NCBI RefSeq assembly: GCF_000381025.1
Contig: NZ_KB905815.1
Coordinates: 417,789 to 481,788, forward strand
Reading direction: 5' to 3'
From: Streptomyces sulphureus DSM 40104
Lineage (GTDB): Bacteria; Actinomycetota; Actinomycetes; Streptomycetales; Streptomycetaceae
Length of the DNA: 64,000 bases
This document shows positions 53,233-61,741 of this stretch, piece by piece; the stretch's first letter is position 1; each line of letters opens with the position of its first letter. The notes below the pieces were generated by a model. That model had not been told where the DNA came from. It did no database searches and saw only the letters and a program-made list of their open reading frames with translations. The position numbers and the translations under genes are program-made.

Positions 53233-54450
53233 TCACGCCAGCCCTTCCCTCCGCAGCTCCCCCGCCACCGCCTCCCACGTCGGCTCGACGGGACGCAGCG
53301 GGCGCTCCCCGACGCCGAGGTCCTTGAAGCCGCTCGACGTCGAGAGGCACACCACGGGACCGTCGAACTCCGTCACTGCGCGGAGCTGTCGGTAGCCCGC
53401 GAGCCCGGCCGCGGAGGACAGCTCGACCCACAGGCCGTCGGCGCCCAATTCGGCCTGGGCCGAGGCCATTTCGTCGTCGGTGACGAGCACGGCGTCACCG
53501 CCGCTCTCCCGCACGGCGCGCACCCCGCGGTGGCCGCCCGCCGTGCAGTTGACGCCGTACGCGCGGGAGGCGCCGGGCGGTACGACCGCAGCGGGCGCCC
53601 CGGAGCGGAGGGCGGCGGCGAGCGGCCCCCCGGCCGACGGCTCGCACGCGTACATCCGCGGCAGCCGGTCGGTCACGCCGAGGAGCCGCAGCTCCCGGAA
53701 GCCCTTCCAGACGCCGTAGAGGAGCTCGCCGTACCCGGTGGGCACGAACACGGCGGCGGGGACGCCGAGTTGGCCGTGGAGCTCGTAGGCGACGCTCTTG
53801 TAGCCCTCGGGCCCGAAGCCGTGGCCGGTGTGCGTGCGGGTCTGGTTGCTCACGGGATGGAGGCCGAGCCGCTCGCTGATCCGCGAGAGCAGCGGCCACC
53901 GCGCCTCGACGGGCACCGCGAGCACGACCGCACCGTAGGCCCGCAGGAACGAGGCGACGGCCGGCGGCGCCTCCGCGGAGGCGAGGACGACGCACCGCAG
54001 TCCTGATCGGGCCGCGAAGGCGGCGGCCGAGGCCCCGTGGTTGCCCGAGGAGGCGACCACCACGCCGGGCGCGCCCTCGTGGACGGCGGCGGACGCGGTG
54101 ACCCGGTTGAGCCGGTCCTTGTGGCTCCACGTGGGGTTCTGCGACTCGTCCTTGAGCCAGACGCCGGCGCCGAGGTCGAGCAGCGGCGTCCCTCCCTCGC
54201 CCAGGCCGGGCGCGGTGAGCGGGGGCAGCAGCGGCGCCCACCGGTCGAGCCCGGGCGTCGGTGCGGCTGACGCGTCGAAGAGGTCGCGCGGGACCTCCTC
54301 GTAGGCGTAGTCCACCTCCACGGGGTAGACGACGTCGTCCGTCGCCGTACGGGGGCAGCCGCGCACCTGGGGAGGCCACAGCGGGTACGTGCACTCCGGG
54401 TCGCCGAGGGAGCGTTGGCAGCGGGCCGTGGAGCGGGTGTCGTGGGCCAT
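53233..54450 (-). CDS. PLP-dependent threonine-synthase-like enzyme
   Basis: 405-aa fold-type II PLP enzyme. The PLP lysine is in NPTWSHKDRLNRV, the phosphate loop in SSGNHGASAAAFAARSG, and PTGYGELLYGVWKGF lies in the centre. The N-terminus has scattered Cys (ARCQRS, PECTYPL, RGCPRT) as in threonine-synthase paralogues. No thrB or hom neighbour is present, and the last part STSSGFKDLG matches the threonine-synthase C-terminal Ser motif. It could be a paralogue acting on another amino acid. Starts MAHDTRSTARC at 54450. Confidence 0.85.
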   Translation of the reverse strand: MAHDTRSTARCQRSLGDPECTYPLWPPQVRGCPRTATDDVVYPVEVDYAYEEVPRDLFDASAAPTPGLDRWAPLLPPLTAPGLGEGGTPLLDLGAGVWLKDESQNPTWSHKDRLNRVTASAAVHEGAPGVVVASSGNHGASAAAFAARSGLRCVVLASAEAPPAVASFLRAYGAVVLAVPVEARWPLLSRISERLGLHPVSNQTRTHTGHGFGPEGYKSVAYELHGQLGVPAAVFVPTGYGELLYGVWKGFRELRLLGVTDRLPRMYACEPSAGGPLAAALRSGAPAAVVPPGASRAYGVNCTAGGHRGVRAVRESGGDAVLVTDDEMASAQAELGADGLWVELSSAAGLAGYRQLRAVTEFDGPVVCLSTSSGFKDLGVGERPLRPVEPTWEAVAGELRREGLA

Positions 54451-54520
54451 GGCGGGAGTCTAGGCGCGGGCCCCGGCGCCGTACCGCCTCGCAGGGTAAC
54501 GGCGCCGGAGTCCGCCCGGC

Positions 54521-55708
54521 TCAGTCGAGCAGCTCCTCGATGAGTTCCGCGGCCCTCGGCGTGCCGCCGGCAGCACGGGACTCGCGCTTCAACTCCTCGC
54601 ACCTGCGGGCGACTTCGGGGTCGTCCGTGAGCGCGAGCAGCGCGGCGCGGAGCCGTTCGGGGGTGGCCTCCTCGGTGTCGATCCGCCGGGCCACGCCCAA
54701 CTCGACGAGCCGGTCGGCGTTGACGGGCTGGTCGACGTCCTGCGGCACGGCGATCATCGGGGTGCCGGTGTAGAGACCCTCGGCGCTGCCGCCCATGCCG
54801 GCGTGCGTGACGAAGGCGTCGGCCTCCTCCAGGATCGCCAACTGCGGTACCCATTGCCGGACTTCGACGTTCGCCGGCACCTCACCGAGCTCCTCGGGCT
54901 CGACGTACTTCCCGATCTGGAGCACCACGTGCCAGCCGGGCAGCCCGCCGAAAGCGGCCACGCAGTTTCGGTAGAACTCCGGCTGCCTCGTGTAGGCGGA
55001 GCCGAGCGAGACGAGCAGCACCCGCTCCGCACCCTCGGGCCGCTGCCACTCCCCCTGCCCCGCACGGGCGGAGAAGCACGAGCCGACGAAGCTCACCCGC
55101 TCCTCGTCGACGCGCTCGGCGTTCGGCTGCATCGCACGGGGAATCATCGCGAGGACCCTCGGCGGGAGGCTCATGAACTCCTCCGTCCCGGTGGTCGCCG
55201 CGCCCGAATCCGCAAGCCAGGCAGCGAACTTGGCGAGGTAGGCGTCGGCGCCCGGAAGCTGCCACAGGTACGCGCCGACCTCCTCCGCGTACCCTTCCCA
55301 GGCGACGTAGGTCGGGGAGAGTTGGACCTGCGGGCGGCCCTGCACCTCGGCGAGGAGGCGGCCGACGTACCCGCCGATGTCGTAGAGGTAGACGTCGGCG
55401 GGGTTGTCCTCGTAGAAGGGGCGCAACTGCGGGAGGGCGTTCCTCGCGTCGTCGAGGAAGACCTCCATCGCGCCGATGGCGTCGTCGGGCCAGTCGTTGT
55501 CGGTGACGGGGAGGGTGGAGGCGAAGGGCACGAGCTCCGCGCCGGTCTCCTCGATCAGGTCGCGTACGACCGGGTCATTGGCGTAGGTGACGCGGTGGCC
55601 CCGCGCGACCAGCTCCCTGATCACCTCGAGGCTGGGCAGGACGTGGCTGACGGCCGGGACGCCGACCATCGCGATGTGGGCAGGACCCCGGGGGGTACGG
55701 GCGGTCAT
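54521..55708 (-). CDS. Macrolide-type UDP-glycosyltransferase (MGT family)
   Basis: 395-aa GT1-family enzyme. N-terminal HIAMVGVPAVSHVLPSLEVIRELVARGHRVTY is typical of OleI/OleD/Mgt. The C-terminal nucleotide-sugar part has VLLVSLGSAYTRQPEFYRNCV, VEVRQWVPQLAILEEADAFVTHAGMGGSAEGLYTGTPMIAVPQDVDQPVNA, spread over the donor site (the HAGMGG and PQ..DQ motifs). Such enzymes inactivate macrolides by glucosylation. An 8-codon leader and a WblC-like promoter lie upstream, which fits an antibiotic-inducible resistance gene. Confidence 0.9.
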   Translation of the reverse strand: MTARTPRGPAHIAMVGVPAVSHVLPSLEVIRELVARGHRVTYANDPVVRDLIEETGAELVPFASTLPVTDNDWPDDAIGAMEVFLDDARNALPQLRPFYEDNPADVYLYDIGGYVGRLLAEVQGRPQVQLSPTYVAWEGYAEEVGAYLWQLPGADAYLAKFAAWLADSGAATTGTEEFMSLPPRVLAMIPRAMQPNAERVDEERVSFVGSCFSARAGQGEWQRPEGAERVLLVSLGSAYTRQPEFYRNCVAAFGGLPGWHVVLQIGKYVEPEELGEVPANVEVRQWVPQLAILEEADAFVTHAGMGGSAEGLYTGTPMIAVPQDVDQPVNADRLVELGVARRIDTEEATPERLRAALLALTDDPEVARRCEELKRESRAAGGTPRAAELIEELLD

Positions 55709-55839
55709 GGACGCTCACTCGTTTCGTGTCTCGACATTGACGGTGGGGGCGCACCGGCAGCGCCGACCGCCGCGCCGGCGGAGCCGGGGCGGTCGTGCGT
55801 GTTCTCGGTGCGTCGGCGGGGCGGCGAGGCCCGGCGCCG

Positions 55840-55866
55840 TCAGTGGTAGAGCGGGAGGAAGTCCAT
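55840..55866 (-). CDS. Candidate 8-codon leader peptide of the glycosyltransferase gene
   Basis: Reads MDFLPLYH then TGA on the minus strand. ATG 55866 lies 7 bases after a TACGGT box, so it would begin a leaderless transcript. Between its stop and the glycosyltransferase start lie 131 bases containing an 8-bp stem (CGACCGCC/GGCGGTCG) and other GC hairpins. This is the architecture of ribosome-stalling leaders in front of macrolide-resistance genes. Shortness means chance cannot be excluded. Confidence 0.5.
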   Translation of the reverse strand: MDFLPLYH

Positions 55867-55873
55867 GGCGGCG

Positions 55874-55914
55874 ACCGTACCCGAGCCGTGACCACGGAAG
55901 CCAACAGGTTTTTC
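55874..55914 (-). promoter_or_regulatory. Candidate WblC/WhiB7-dependent promoter
   Basis: On the minus strand: AAAAA (55909-55913), four bases, TTGGCT (-35, 55899-55904), 19 bases, TACGGT (-10, 55874-55879). An A/T run just upstream of the -35 hexamer is the hallmark of WhiB7/WblC-activated promoters, which drive intrinsic antibiotic-resistance genes. The 19-base spacer is long. Confidence 0.5.
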
Positions 55915-56063
55915 CTCGCCCGCCGCGCACGCACACACGCACGGTGGGCGTCACCTGGCCGTGCGAGAAGTCACAGACAAGCGGTGAACACTGTGGGAGC
56001 TTCAACTACGTTACTCGCCAGTGAAGTTGAGGAAACCGAGCTGCCGTCCCGCGGAAGGAAGCC

Positions 56064-56930
56064 ATGAGCACTGCCGAAGCAGCGACGCTCCAGCGAGTGG
56101 TCGACACCGGGCGCTACCCCCTCACCGAGCCGGACTCCCCCGCCCGCCGCCGCCTCGTCGAGCAGGCGAGGCGCGAGCTCGCCGAGAGCGGCTGCACCGT
56201 CCTGCGCGACTTCGTCCGCGCCGAGCTCCACGAGGAGCTGCGCGCCGAGTGCGCCGGTCTCGCGCCCCGGGCGCACTTCGACGTCGAGACGGTCAACGTC
56301 TACAACATCGCCGTGGACGACGACCTCCCCGCCGACCATCCGGGACGCATCCCCTTCCGCCGCGGCAACGCCTTCGTGCCGCGCGACCGCATTCCGCCCG
56401 AGGCCCTCGTCAGCCTCCTCTACGGAGACGCAACCTTCCGCACCTTCCTCGCCGAGTGCTTCGAGCTCCCCCGCCTCCACGAACTCGCCGACCCGCTCTC
56501 GGCGCTCGTCCTCAACGTCGTCGAACCCGGCATGGAGCATCCCTGGCACTTCGACACCAACGAGTTCACGGTCAGCATGCTCACCCAAGGAGCCTCGGAC
56601 GGCGGGGAGTTCGAGTACTGTCCCGGCATACGCACCGCGCGGGACGAGCACTTCGACGACGTCAGGGACGTCTTGGAGGGGAACGGCGAGCGGCTCGTCC
56701 ACCGGCTGCCGCTGCGTCCCGGAGACCTCCAACTCTTCAAGGGGCGCTTCTCCCTCCACCGGGTGAGCCCCGTCGCCGGGGCCACCGCCAGGCACTCTGC
56801 GATCTTCGCCTACAGCGAGCGCCCAGGGGTCGTCGGCAGCGTCGCCCGCACCAGGCAGCTCTTCGGGCGCGTGCTCCCCGAGCACCTCGACGCCGAACGC
56901 CGCGTGCGCGGCGACGAGTTGCTCGACTGA
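56064..56930 (+). CDS. Fe(II)/2-oxoglutarate-dependent oxygenase, HalD/BesD-like
   Basis: 288-aa non-haem iron oxygenase. The iron ligands are His162 and Asp164 (EHPWHFDTNEF) and His232 (GRFSLHRVSP); Arg243 (ATARHSAIF), 11 residues on, should bind 2-oxoglutarate. The layout resembles the HalD/BesD free-amino-acid group. Halogenases of that group replace the Asp by Gly or Ala; here the Asp is present, so hydroxylation is expected. GGAAGGA precedes ATG 56064. First of a three-gene operon with a methyltransferase and a carnitine-acyltransferase homologue. Confidence 0.82.
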   Translation: MSTAEAATLQRVVDTGRYPLTEPDSPARRRLVEQARRELAESGCTVLRDFVRAELHEELRAECAGLAPRAHFDVETVNVYNIAVDDDLPADHPGRIPFRRGNAFVPRDRIPPEALVSLLYGDATFRTFLAECFELPRLHELADPLSALVLNVVEPGMEHPWHFDTNEFTVSMLTQGASDGGEFEYCPGIRTARDEHFDDVRDVLEGNGERLVHRLPLRPGDLQLFKGRFSLHRVSPVAGATARHSAIFAYSERPGVVGSVARTRQLFGRVLPEHLDAERRVRGDELLD

Positions 56931-56964
56931 CCCCCTTCCGCCCTCCCGTCAGGAGCGCAGCCCC

Positions 56965-57768
56965 GTGCACTTCGACCGAACAGGCAAGGTCTCGCTCGAC
57001 CACATCTACGACCGCCCGGACCCCGTCGAGTTCTTCCGCGTCCTTCGCGAACTCGACTACTGCGTACCGCAGTCGGCGAAGCCGTACTTCGCCAAGCTCC
57101 TCACCGAGCACCGCGAGGCACACCCCGGCTCCGTGCCGCAGGTGCTCGACCTCGGATGCGGCTACGGCGTCAACGCGGCGATCCTCCAGTTCGACACCAC
57201 CATGGACGAGCTCTACGACCGGTACACGGCCCCGGATACCCCTACCGGGCGTCCCCGACTGCTGTCTCGCGACCGCGACTTCACACGCGCGCGGCAGCCG
57301 GCCGAGCAGACCCGCTTCGTCGGCCTCGACACCGCGGGCGGGGCGCTCGCCTACGCCGTGGAGGCCGGTTTCCTCCACGACGCCGTCCACGCGGACCTGG
57401 AGTCGCACGACCCGACGCCGCAGCAGCGGGCCGCCCTGGCCGGCGCCGACCTCGTGATATCCACCGGCTGCCTCGGCTACGTCACCGAGCGCACCCTGGC
57501 CCGCGTCGTGCGGGCGCAGGGCGAACACCGACCGCCCATGGCCCACTTCGTCCTGCGGATGTTCCCGTTCGCCCCCGTCGAGCAGGCACTCGACGAGCTC
57601 GGGTACCGCACCACTCGCCTCCCCGGCGTCTTCCGCCAACGGCGTTTCGCCTCGCCCCGGGAGCAGGAACAGATGCTCGACACGATGACGGCGGCCGGCG
57701 TCTCGCCCGACGGCCTGGAGACAGAAGGCTGGCTCTACGCCGAACTCTTCCTCTCCCGCGCCGCATGA
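56965..57768 (+). CDS. Class I SAM-dependent methyltransferase in the oxygenase operon
   Basis: 267-aa protein with motif I VPQVLDLGCGYGVNAAIL near residue 55, a second acidic strand FVGLDTAGGALAYAVEAG and DLVISTGCLGYVTERTLARVV. An N-terminal 50-residue helical cap (DPVEFFRVLRELDYCVPQSAKPYFAKLL) precedes the fold. The family is not recognised beyond the Rossmann methyltransferase fold. GTG start, 34 bp after the oxygenase stop; the stop overlaps the acyltransferase start as ATGA. By context it probably methylates N or O of the shared substrate. Confidence 0.82.
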   Translation: MHFDRTGKVSLDHIYDRPDPVEFFRVLRELDYCVPQSAKPYFAKLLTEHREAHPGSVPQVLDLGCGYGVNAAILQFDTTMDELYDRYTAPDTPTGRPRLLSRDRDFTRARQPAEQTRFVGLDTAGGALAYAVEAGFLHDAVHADLESHDPTPQQRAALAGADLVISTGCLGYVTERTLARVVRAQGEHRPPMAHFVLRMFPFAPVEQALDELGYRTTRLPGVFRQRRFASPREQEQMLDTMTAAGVSPDGLETEGWLYAELFLSRAA

Positions 57769-59633
57769 CCACACCGGAGAACCAACCCACCCCGGAAGAG
57801 GACGAGTTGAACACACCCCAGGACGCACAGCGCCCGACCTTCGCGCATGAGGACCACCTCCCCAGGGTCCCGCTGCCGACCCTGGAGCAGAGCTGCGCCC
57901 GGTTCCTCGAATGGTGCGGCCCGCTCCTCACCGCAGACGAACGCGCCGCGACCGAGGCCGAGGTGGCGGCCTTCCTCGCACCCGGCAGCGCGGGACGCAC
58001 CCTCCAGGCCGCGCTGGAGGAGTACGACGCGACACCGGGCGTGCACAGCTGGCTCGACACCTTCTGGCCGTACCGCTACCTCGGCCGCAGGGACCGCATC
58101 GCGCTCAACGCCAACTTCTTCTTCCTCTTCGAGGAGACCGGCGAGGCCCAACTGGAGCGCGCGGCCGGGCTCGTGGCCGCCGCGGTCGGCTACAAGCTCC
58201 GCGTCGACGAGGAGCAACTGCCGCCGGTCTCGCAGCGCGGGCAGCCGCAGACCATGGAGCAGCACAAGCACCTCTTCTCCACCACCCGCATCCCGGGCAC
58301 CGAGCAGGACACCGTCCGCATGCCGTACACGCCCGAGTGGCCCGGTCCGTCGACGGCGCGCCACATCGTCGTCTTCCACCGCGGCGGCCTCTTCCGCCTC
58401 GACGTCCTCGGGCCCGACGGCACCCCGTACGCCCTAGACGACCTCCGCGCCGGACTCGACGCCGCACTCAAGGCCGGCACCGAACGCCCCGGTGCCGGAG
58501 GCCCGGGCGACACCCCGGCGGGCCACCTCACCACGATGGCGCGCGCCGAATGGGCCGCGGCACGGGAGCGCCTGCGCACCTGCGCACCCGGCAACGCGGA
58601 GATCCTCGACGACGTGGAAACCGCCCTCTTCTGCGTCAGCCTCGAGGAGTCGGCGCCCACCGACACGCAGCACGCCTGCGACGAACTCCTCTACGGCGAC
58701 CGCGGCAACCGCTGGTTCGACAAGGCACTCACCTTCGTCGTCTTCGCCGACGGCACGGCCGGCATCAACGTCGAGCACTGCGAACTCGACGGCACCACCG
58801 TCCTCGCCCTCGTGGACGACCTCCTCGGCACCTCCGCCGAGGAGCACTCCCGGGCCTCCGGCGCCCGCAAGCAGGGCACACCGCCGCTGCGTCCGCTGAC
58901 GCTGGTCCTCGACGAGCAGCTCAGCACCCAGGCCCGCAACGCGGCCGCCGCGTTCGAGGCGTACGGCGCCGCCACCGCCACCCGCGCCCTCGCCTTCGAG
59001 GACTTCGGCAGCACCACGGCGAAATCCCTCGGCTGCTCCCCCGACGCCTTCGTCCAACTCGCCTTCCAGCTCGCCCACTTGCGCGCCAGGGGCCGTCTCG
59101 GCGCCACGTACGAGTCGATCGCGACCCGGCAGTGGCAGTGGGGCCGCACCGAGGCGATGCGCGTCATCACCCCCGAGATCCGCCGGTTCGTGGCGGCCAT
59201 GGACGACCCCACCGTCGACGACGCGGGCCGACGCGAGGCGTTCCACGCGGCCGCACGGGCACACACCGCCCGCGCCAAGCAGTGCCAATCCGGCGACGCA
59301 CCCGAACAACACCTCTGGGAACTGGAGTTGATCGCCCACCGCCGCCCGGAACTCGGCGTCACGGAACAACCCTCGCTCTACCGCACCCCCGGCTGGCAGA
59401 CGATGCGCAGCGACTACCTCTCCACCAGCTCGGCCCCCTCCGCACACATCCAGTACTTCGGCTTCGGCTCCACGAGCCCCCAGTGCATCGGAGTCGCCTA
59501 CGTCCTCCTCCCCGACCGCTTCCACCTCTACCTGAGCACCCCGCAGACGGTCGCGGAACAAATGCACACCTTCGCGGACCGCCTCGGCGAGGCCCTCACC
59601 GAACTGCGGACGCTGCTGGGCGACGGGGGGTGA
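57765..59633 (+). CDS. Choline/carnitine O-acyltransferase family protein
   Basis: 622-aa member of a family much more typical of eukaryotes. The catalytic motif INVEHCELDGTTV gives His338 with Glu337 and Asp342. Also seen: RVPLPTLEQSCARFLEW at the N-terminus (family PLP.L..T...Y start), WLDTFWPYRYLGRRDRIALNANFF, and at the C-terminus VAYVLLPDRFHLYLSTPQTVAEQMHTFADRL with segments of the acyl/carnitine pocket (YFGFGSTSP). It should move an acyl group between CoA and a hydroxyl of a betaine-like acceptor. ATGA-coupled to the methyltransferase. Confidence 0.88.
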   Translation: MTTPENQPTPEEDELNTPQDAQRPTFAHEDHLPRVPLPTLEQSCARFLEWCGPLLTADERAATEAEVAAFLAPGSAGRTLQAALEEYDATPGVHSWLDTFWPYRYLGRRDRIALNANFFFLFEETGEAQLERAAGLVAAAVGYKLRVDEEQLPPVSQRGQPQTMEQHKHLFSTTRIPGTEQDTVRMPYTPEWPGPSTARHIVVFHRGGLFRLDVLGPDGTPYALDDLRAGLDAALKAGTERPGAGGPGDTPAGHLTTMARAEWAAARERLRTCAPGNAEILDDVETALFCVSLEESAPTDTQHACDELLYGDRGNRWFDKALTFVVFADGTAGINVEHCELDGTTVLALVDDLLGTSAEEHSRASGARKQGTPPLRPLTLVLDEQLSTQARNAAAAFEAYGAATATRALAFEDFGSTTAKSLGCSPDAFVQLAFQLAHLRARGRLGATYESIATRQWQWGRTEAMRVITPEIRRFVAAMDDPTVDDAGRREAFHAAARAHTARAKQCQSGDAPEQHLWELELIAHRRPELGVTEQPSLYRTPGWQTMRSDYLSTSSAPSAHIQYFGFGSTSPQCIGVAYVLLPDRFHLYLSTPQTVAEQMHTFADRLGEALTELRTLLGDGG

Positions 59634-59638
59634 ATGCG

Positions 59639-59676
59639 CTGCGTCCCGCCGGCGCGAAGGTGTCGGCGGGACGCAG
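59639..59676 (+). terminator. Terminator of the oxygenase-methyltransferase-acyltransferase operon
   Basis: 13-bp perfect stem CTGCGTCCCGCCG and its complement, 12-base loop, 5 bases after the stop at 59633. Confidence 0.8.
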
Positions 59677-59799
59677 GCCCGCGTTGCGAAGAGACATGCC
59701 GCGGAACCCGTCACACCTCGGCGCACCTCAGCCCGACAGGACGTCCCGGCGACCGACTTGGGCCTGTCACCGGTGATGGGGTGACCATTAACCCGCCGC

Positions 59800-60363
59800 T
59801 CAGTGGGTTTTGCGCTGGTTGGCGTGGAAGCGCGCTTTCTTCTGACGATTCCCGCACGTGTTCATGTCGCACCATTTGCGCGTGCGGCTTTGACTGGTGT
59901 CGAAGAAGGCAGCCTGGCAGGTCGGTGAGGCGCACAAGGCCAAGCGTCCGTCTCGTTCGCCCGCGATGATGCTGATCGCATCGGCTGCGATCACGCTGAG
60001 GGCATCTTCCACACCGGAAGACGAGTTGAGCCGCCATCGCCGCTTGCCCTCGGGCGTCAGGATGGCCGCGGCCCGACCCTGAGCGCTGCGGTCGTTGATG
60101 ATGCCGACAGCAGACGCAGGGAGAGCATCCCGGACCGCTGCCGCTGTCACAGCGGCGTGAATCGACTCCCTCAACTCCCGAGCGAGGTCGAGCTGGGCAG
60201 TGGTGCAGGAGTCCACGGCCAAGCCGTTCGCCGCCAGCCAGTCGACGAGTCGGTGCGGCACGGGGATGCGCTCCACGGCGTTGCCATGACGCTCCGTCAG
60301 CGTCGCCGTGAAACTGGTCGCCAGCACGCTGCCGAGGCGGAAGTCGGGGAACTCAGCACGCAT
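59800..60363 (-). CDS. CGNR zinc-finger / ABATE-domain regulator
   Basis: 187-aa protein. The N-terminal ABATE-like domain (about 1-130) is followed by the C-terminal zinc finger LALCASPTCQAAFFDTSQSRTRKWCDMNTCGNRQKKARFHANQR, spread over the CGNR motif; four Cys bind zinc. These are probable transcriptional regulators. It diverges from the epoxide hydrolase gene across 102 bp that carry two matching palindromic sites, one ending 2 bases from its own start codon, so autoregulation and control of the hydrolase are likely. Confidence 0.9.
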   Translation of the reverse strand: MRAEFPDFRLGSVLATSFTATLTERHGNAVERIPVPHRLVDWLAANGLAVDSCTTAQLDLARELRESIHAAVTAAAVRDALPASAVGIINDRSAQGRAAAILTPEGKRRWRLNSSSGVEDALSVIAADAISIIAGERDGRLALCASPTCQAAFFDTSQSRTRKWCDMNTCGNRQKKARFHANQRKTH

Positions 60364-60365
60364 GG

Positions 60366-60382
60366 AACCACCTTAGCCGGTT
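60366..60382. promoter_or_regulatory. Operator-like site 1 (CGNR/epoxide hydrolase)
   Basis: AACCACCTTAGCCGGTT: an imperfect palindrome directly upstream of the CGNR start codon. It matches site 2 at 14 of 17 positions, 41 bp (about four helical turns) away. Confidence 0.5.
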
Positions 60383-60406
60383 GCTGCTGACAGGACGACA
60401 TGCTAG

Positions 60407-60423
60407 AACCGCCTAAGCCGGTT
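60407..60423. promoter_or_regulatory. Operator-like site 2 (CGNR/epoxide hydrolase)
   Basis: AACCGCCTAAGCCGGTT: a palindrome with arms AACCG/CGGTT, itself flanked by GCTAG on the left and TGCTAG on the right. Same face of the helix as site 1. Confidence 0.5.
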
Positions 60424-60465
60424 CGTGCTAGTTCGCAGCCGGTCCCGCGATGGCCAGGAGGTCCG

Positions 60466-61638
60466 ATGCCCCGCCCGACTCGCAACGTGCACGCCTGTGA
60501 AGCCCACGCAGCCGACGCCGACCTCGACGATCTCCGTGCGCGGCTGGCCGCGGCACGACTGCCGGAGGCCGAGACGGTCATCCCCGCCGCTCCAGGCCCT
60601 CGCCGATGGGAACAGGGCGTTCCTCTTGCCGACCTCGTCGATGTCGTGAACTACTGGCGCACCGGGTACAACTGGCGGTCGTTCGAAGAGCGCCTCGACC
60701 GGATCGGCCAGTTCCGCACGACCATCGACGGTCTGGGAATCCACTTCCTGCACCGCCGATCCCCGCGCGCAGAGGCAACTCCGCTGATCCTGACGCACGG
60801 CTGGCCGGGCAGCATCGCAGAGTTCGTCGATGTAGTGGACGAGTTGGCAGATCCGAAAGATGTGGACGTGCCGGCTTTCCACGTCGTGGTTCCGTCGCTG
60901 CCGGGCTTTGGTTACAGCGACAAGCCGGCAACCACCGGGTGGGGGACCGAGAAGATCGCGGCCGCGTGGGTGGAACTCATGGGGAGGCTCGGCTACACCA
61001 AGTTCGTCGCCCATGGCGGAGACTGGGGAGGAAATATCACCACGGTGCTCGGCGGCAGGTTCCCTGCGCACGTTCTCGGAATCCACACATTGTTCGCGGA
61101 AGCACCGCCCGGGTTGCCGACGGACGGGCTGACAGCGATGGAGCGCCAATGGACCCAGGAAACCCGGGACTTCTGGCGCCATCGCGCGGCGTACGCGAAG
61201 CAGCAGGCAACCCGACCGCAGACGATCGGCTACTCGCTCGTCGATTCACCGGTCGGGCTGCTTGCCTGGATTCTCGACAAGTTCGCCGAGTGGTCGGACA
61301 CCGGAGACAGTCCGTTCGAGACGATTTCCAGAGACAGGATTCTTGACGACGTCACGCTCTACTGGCTGACGCGGACCGGCGCATCGGCGGCGCGCATCTA
61401 CTACGAAAGCCACAACTCACTCGACCCCGAGCTTCGGGTCGAGGTCCCTTCGGCGATCAGTATGTATCCCCGCGACATCGAGAAAAGTCCCCGCCCTTGG
61501 GCACAGGAACGGTACCGACAGATCGTCCGGTGGAGATCGCCCGAACGCGGAGGCCATTTCCCGTCGCTGGAGGTCCCCGAGTATTTCGTCAGAGATCTGC
61601 AAGAGGGACTCGCGGCAGTACTGACCGCCAGTCGGTGA
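60466..61638 (+). CDS. Epoxide hydrolase, alpha/beta-hydrolase fold
   Basis: 390-aa enzyme of the microsomal-type epoxide hydrolase family. The N-terminal EHN domain (DLDDLRARLAAARLPE, NYWRTGYNWRSFEERLDRIGQF) precedes the hydrolase core: oxyanion motif LTHGWPGSIAEF, nucleophile HGGDWGGNI with Asp, an acid in the later loop, and GGHFPSLEVPEYFVRDL with the catalytic His. ATG 60466 is chosen because AGGAGG lies 4 bases upstream; ATG 60400 falls inside the operator region. Probably under CGNR control. Confidence 0.93.
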   Translation: MPRPTRNVHACEAHAADADLDDLRARLAAARLPEAETVIPAAPGPRRWEQGVPLADLVDVVNYWRTGYNWRSFEERLDRIGQFRTTIDGLGIHFLHRRSPRAEATPLILTHGWPGSIAEFVDVVDELADPKDVDVPAFHVVVPSLPGFGYSDKPATTGWGTEKIAAAWVELMGRLGYTKFVAHGGDWGGNITTVLGGRFPAHVLGIHTLFAEAPPGLPTDGLTAMERQWTQETRDFWRHRAAYAKQQATRPQTIGYSLVDSPVGLLAWILDKFAEWSDTGDSPFETISRDRILDDVTLYWLTRTGASAARIYYESHNSLDPELRVEVPSAISMYPRDIEKSPRPWAQERYRQIVRWRSPERGGHFPSLEVPEYFVRDLQEGLAAVLTASR

Positions 61639-61741
61639 ACGCGACCGGGTACCGGTACTGGAACCGGATCGGAAGTCGCAACACCCAGAGGATCAGCCGG
61701 TGCGGCAGGACAGACACCGGCTCCTCGACGGGAAAAGACCA

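Noticed and set aside
51547..54006. An 819-codon plus-strand open frame spanning the methyltransferase, the repeat block and the threonine-synthase-like gene
   Set aside because: Pro/Arg/Thr-rich shadow sequence; both flanking real genes are on the minus strand, and the repeat units differ in length in ways that break the reading phase.
56064..56930. Amino-acid halogenase
   Set aside because: The iron-binding carboxylate Asp164 is present; radical halogenases of this group have Gly or Ala there.
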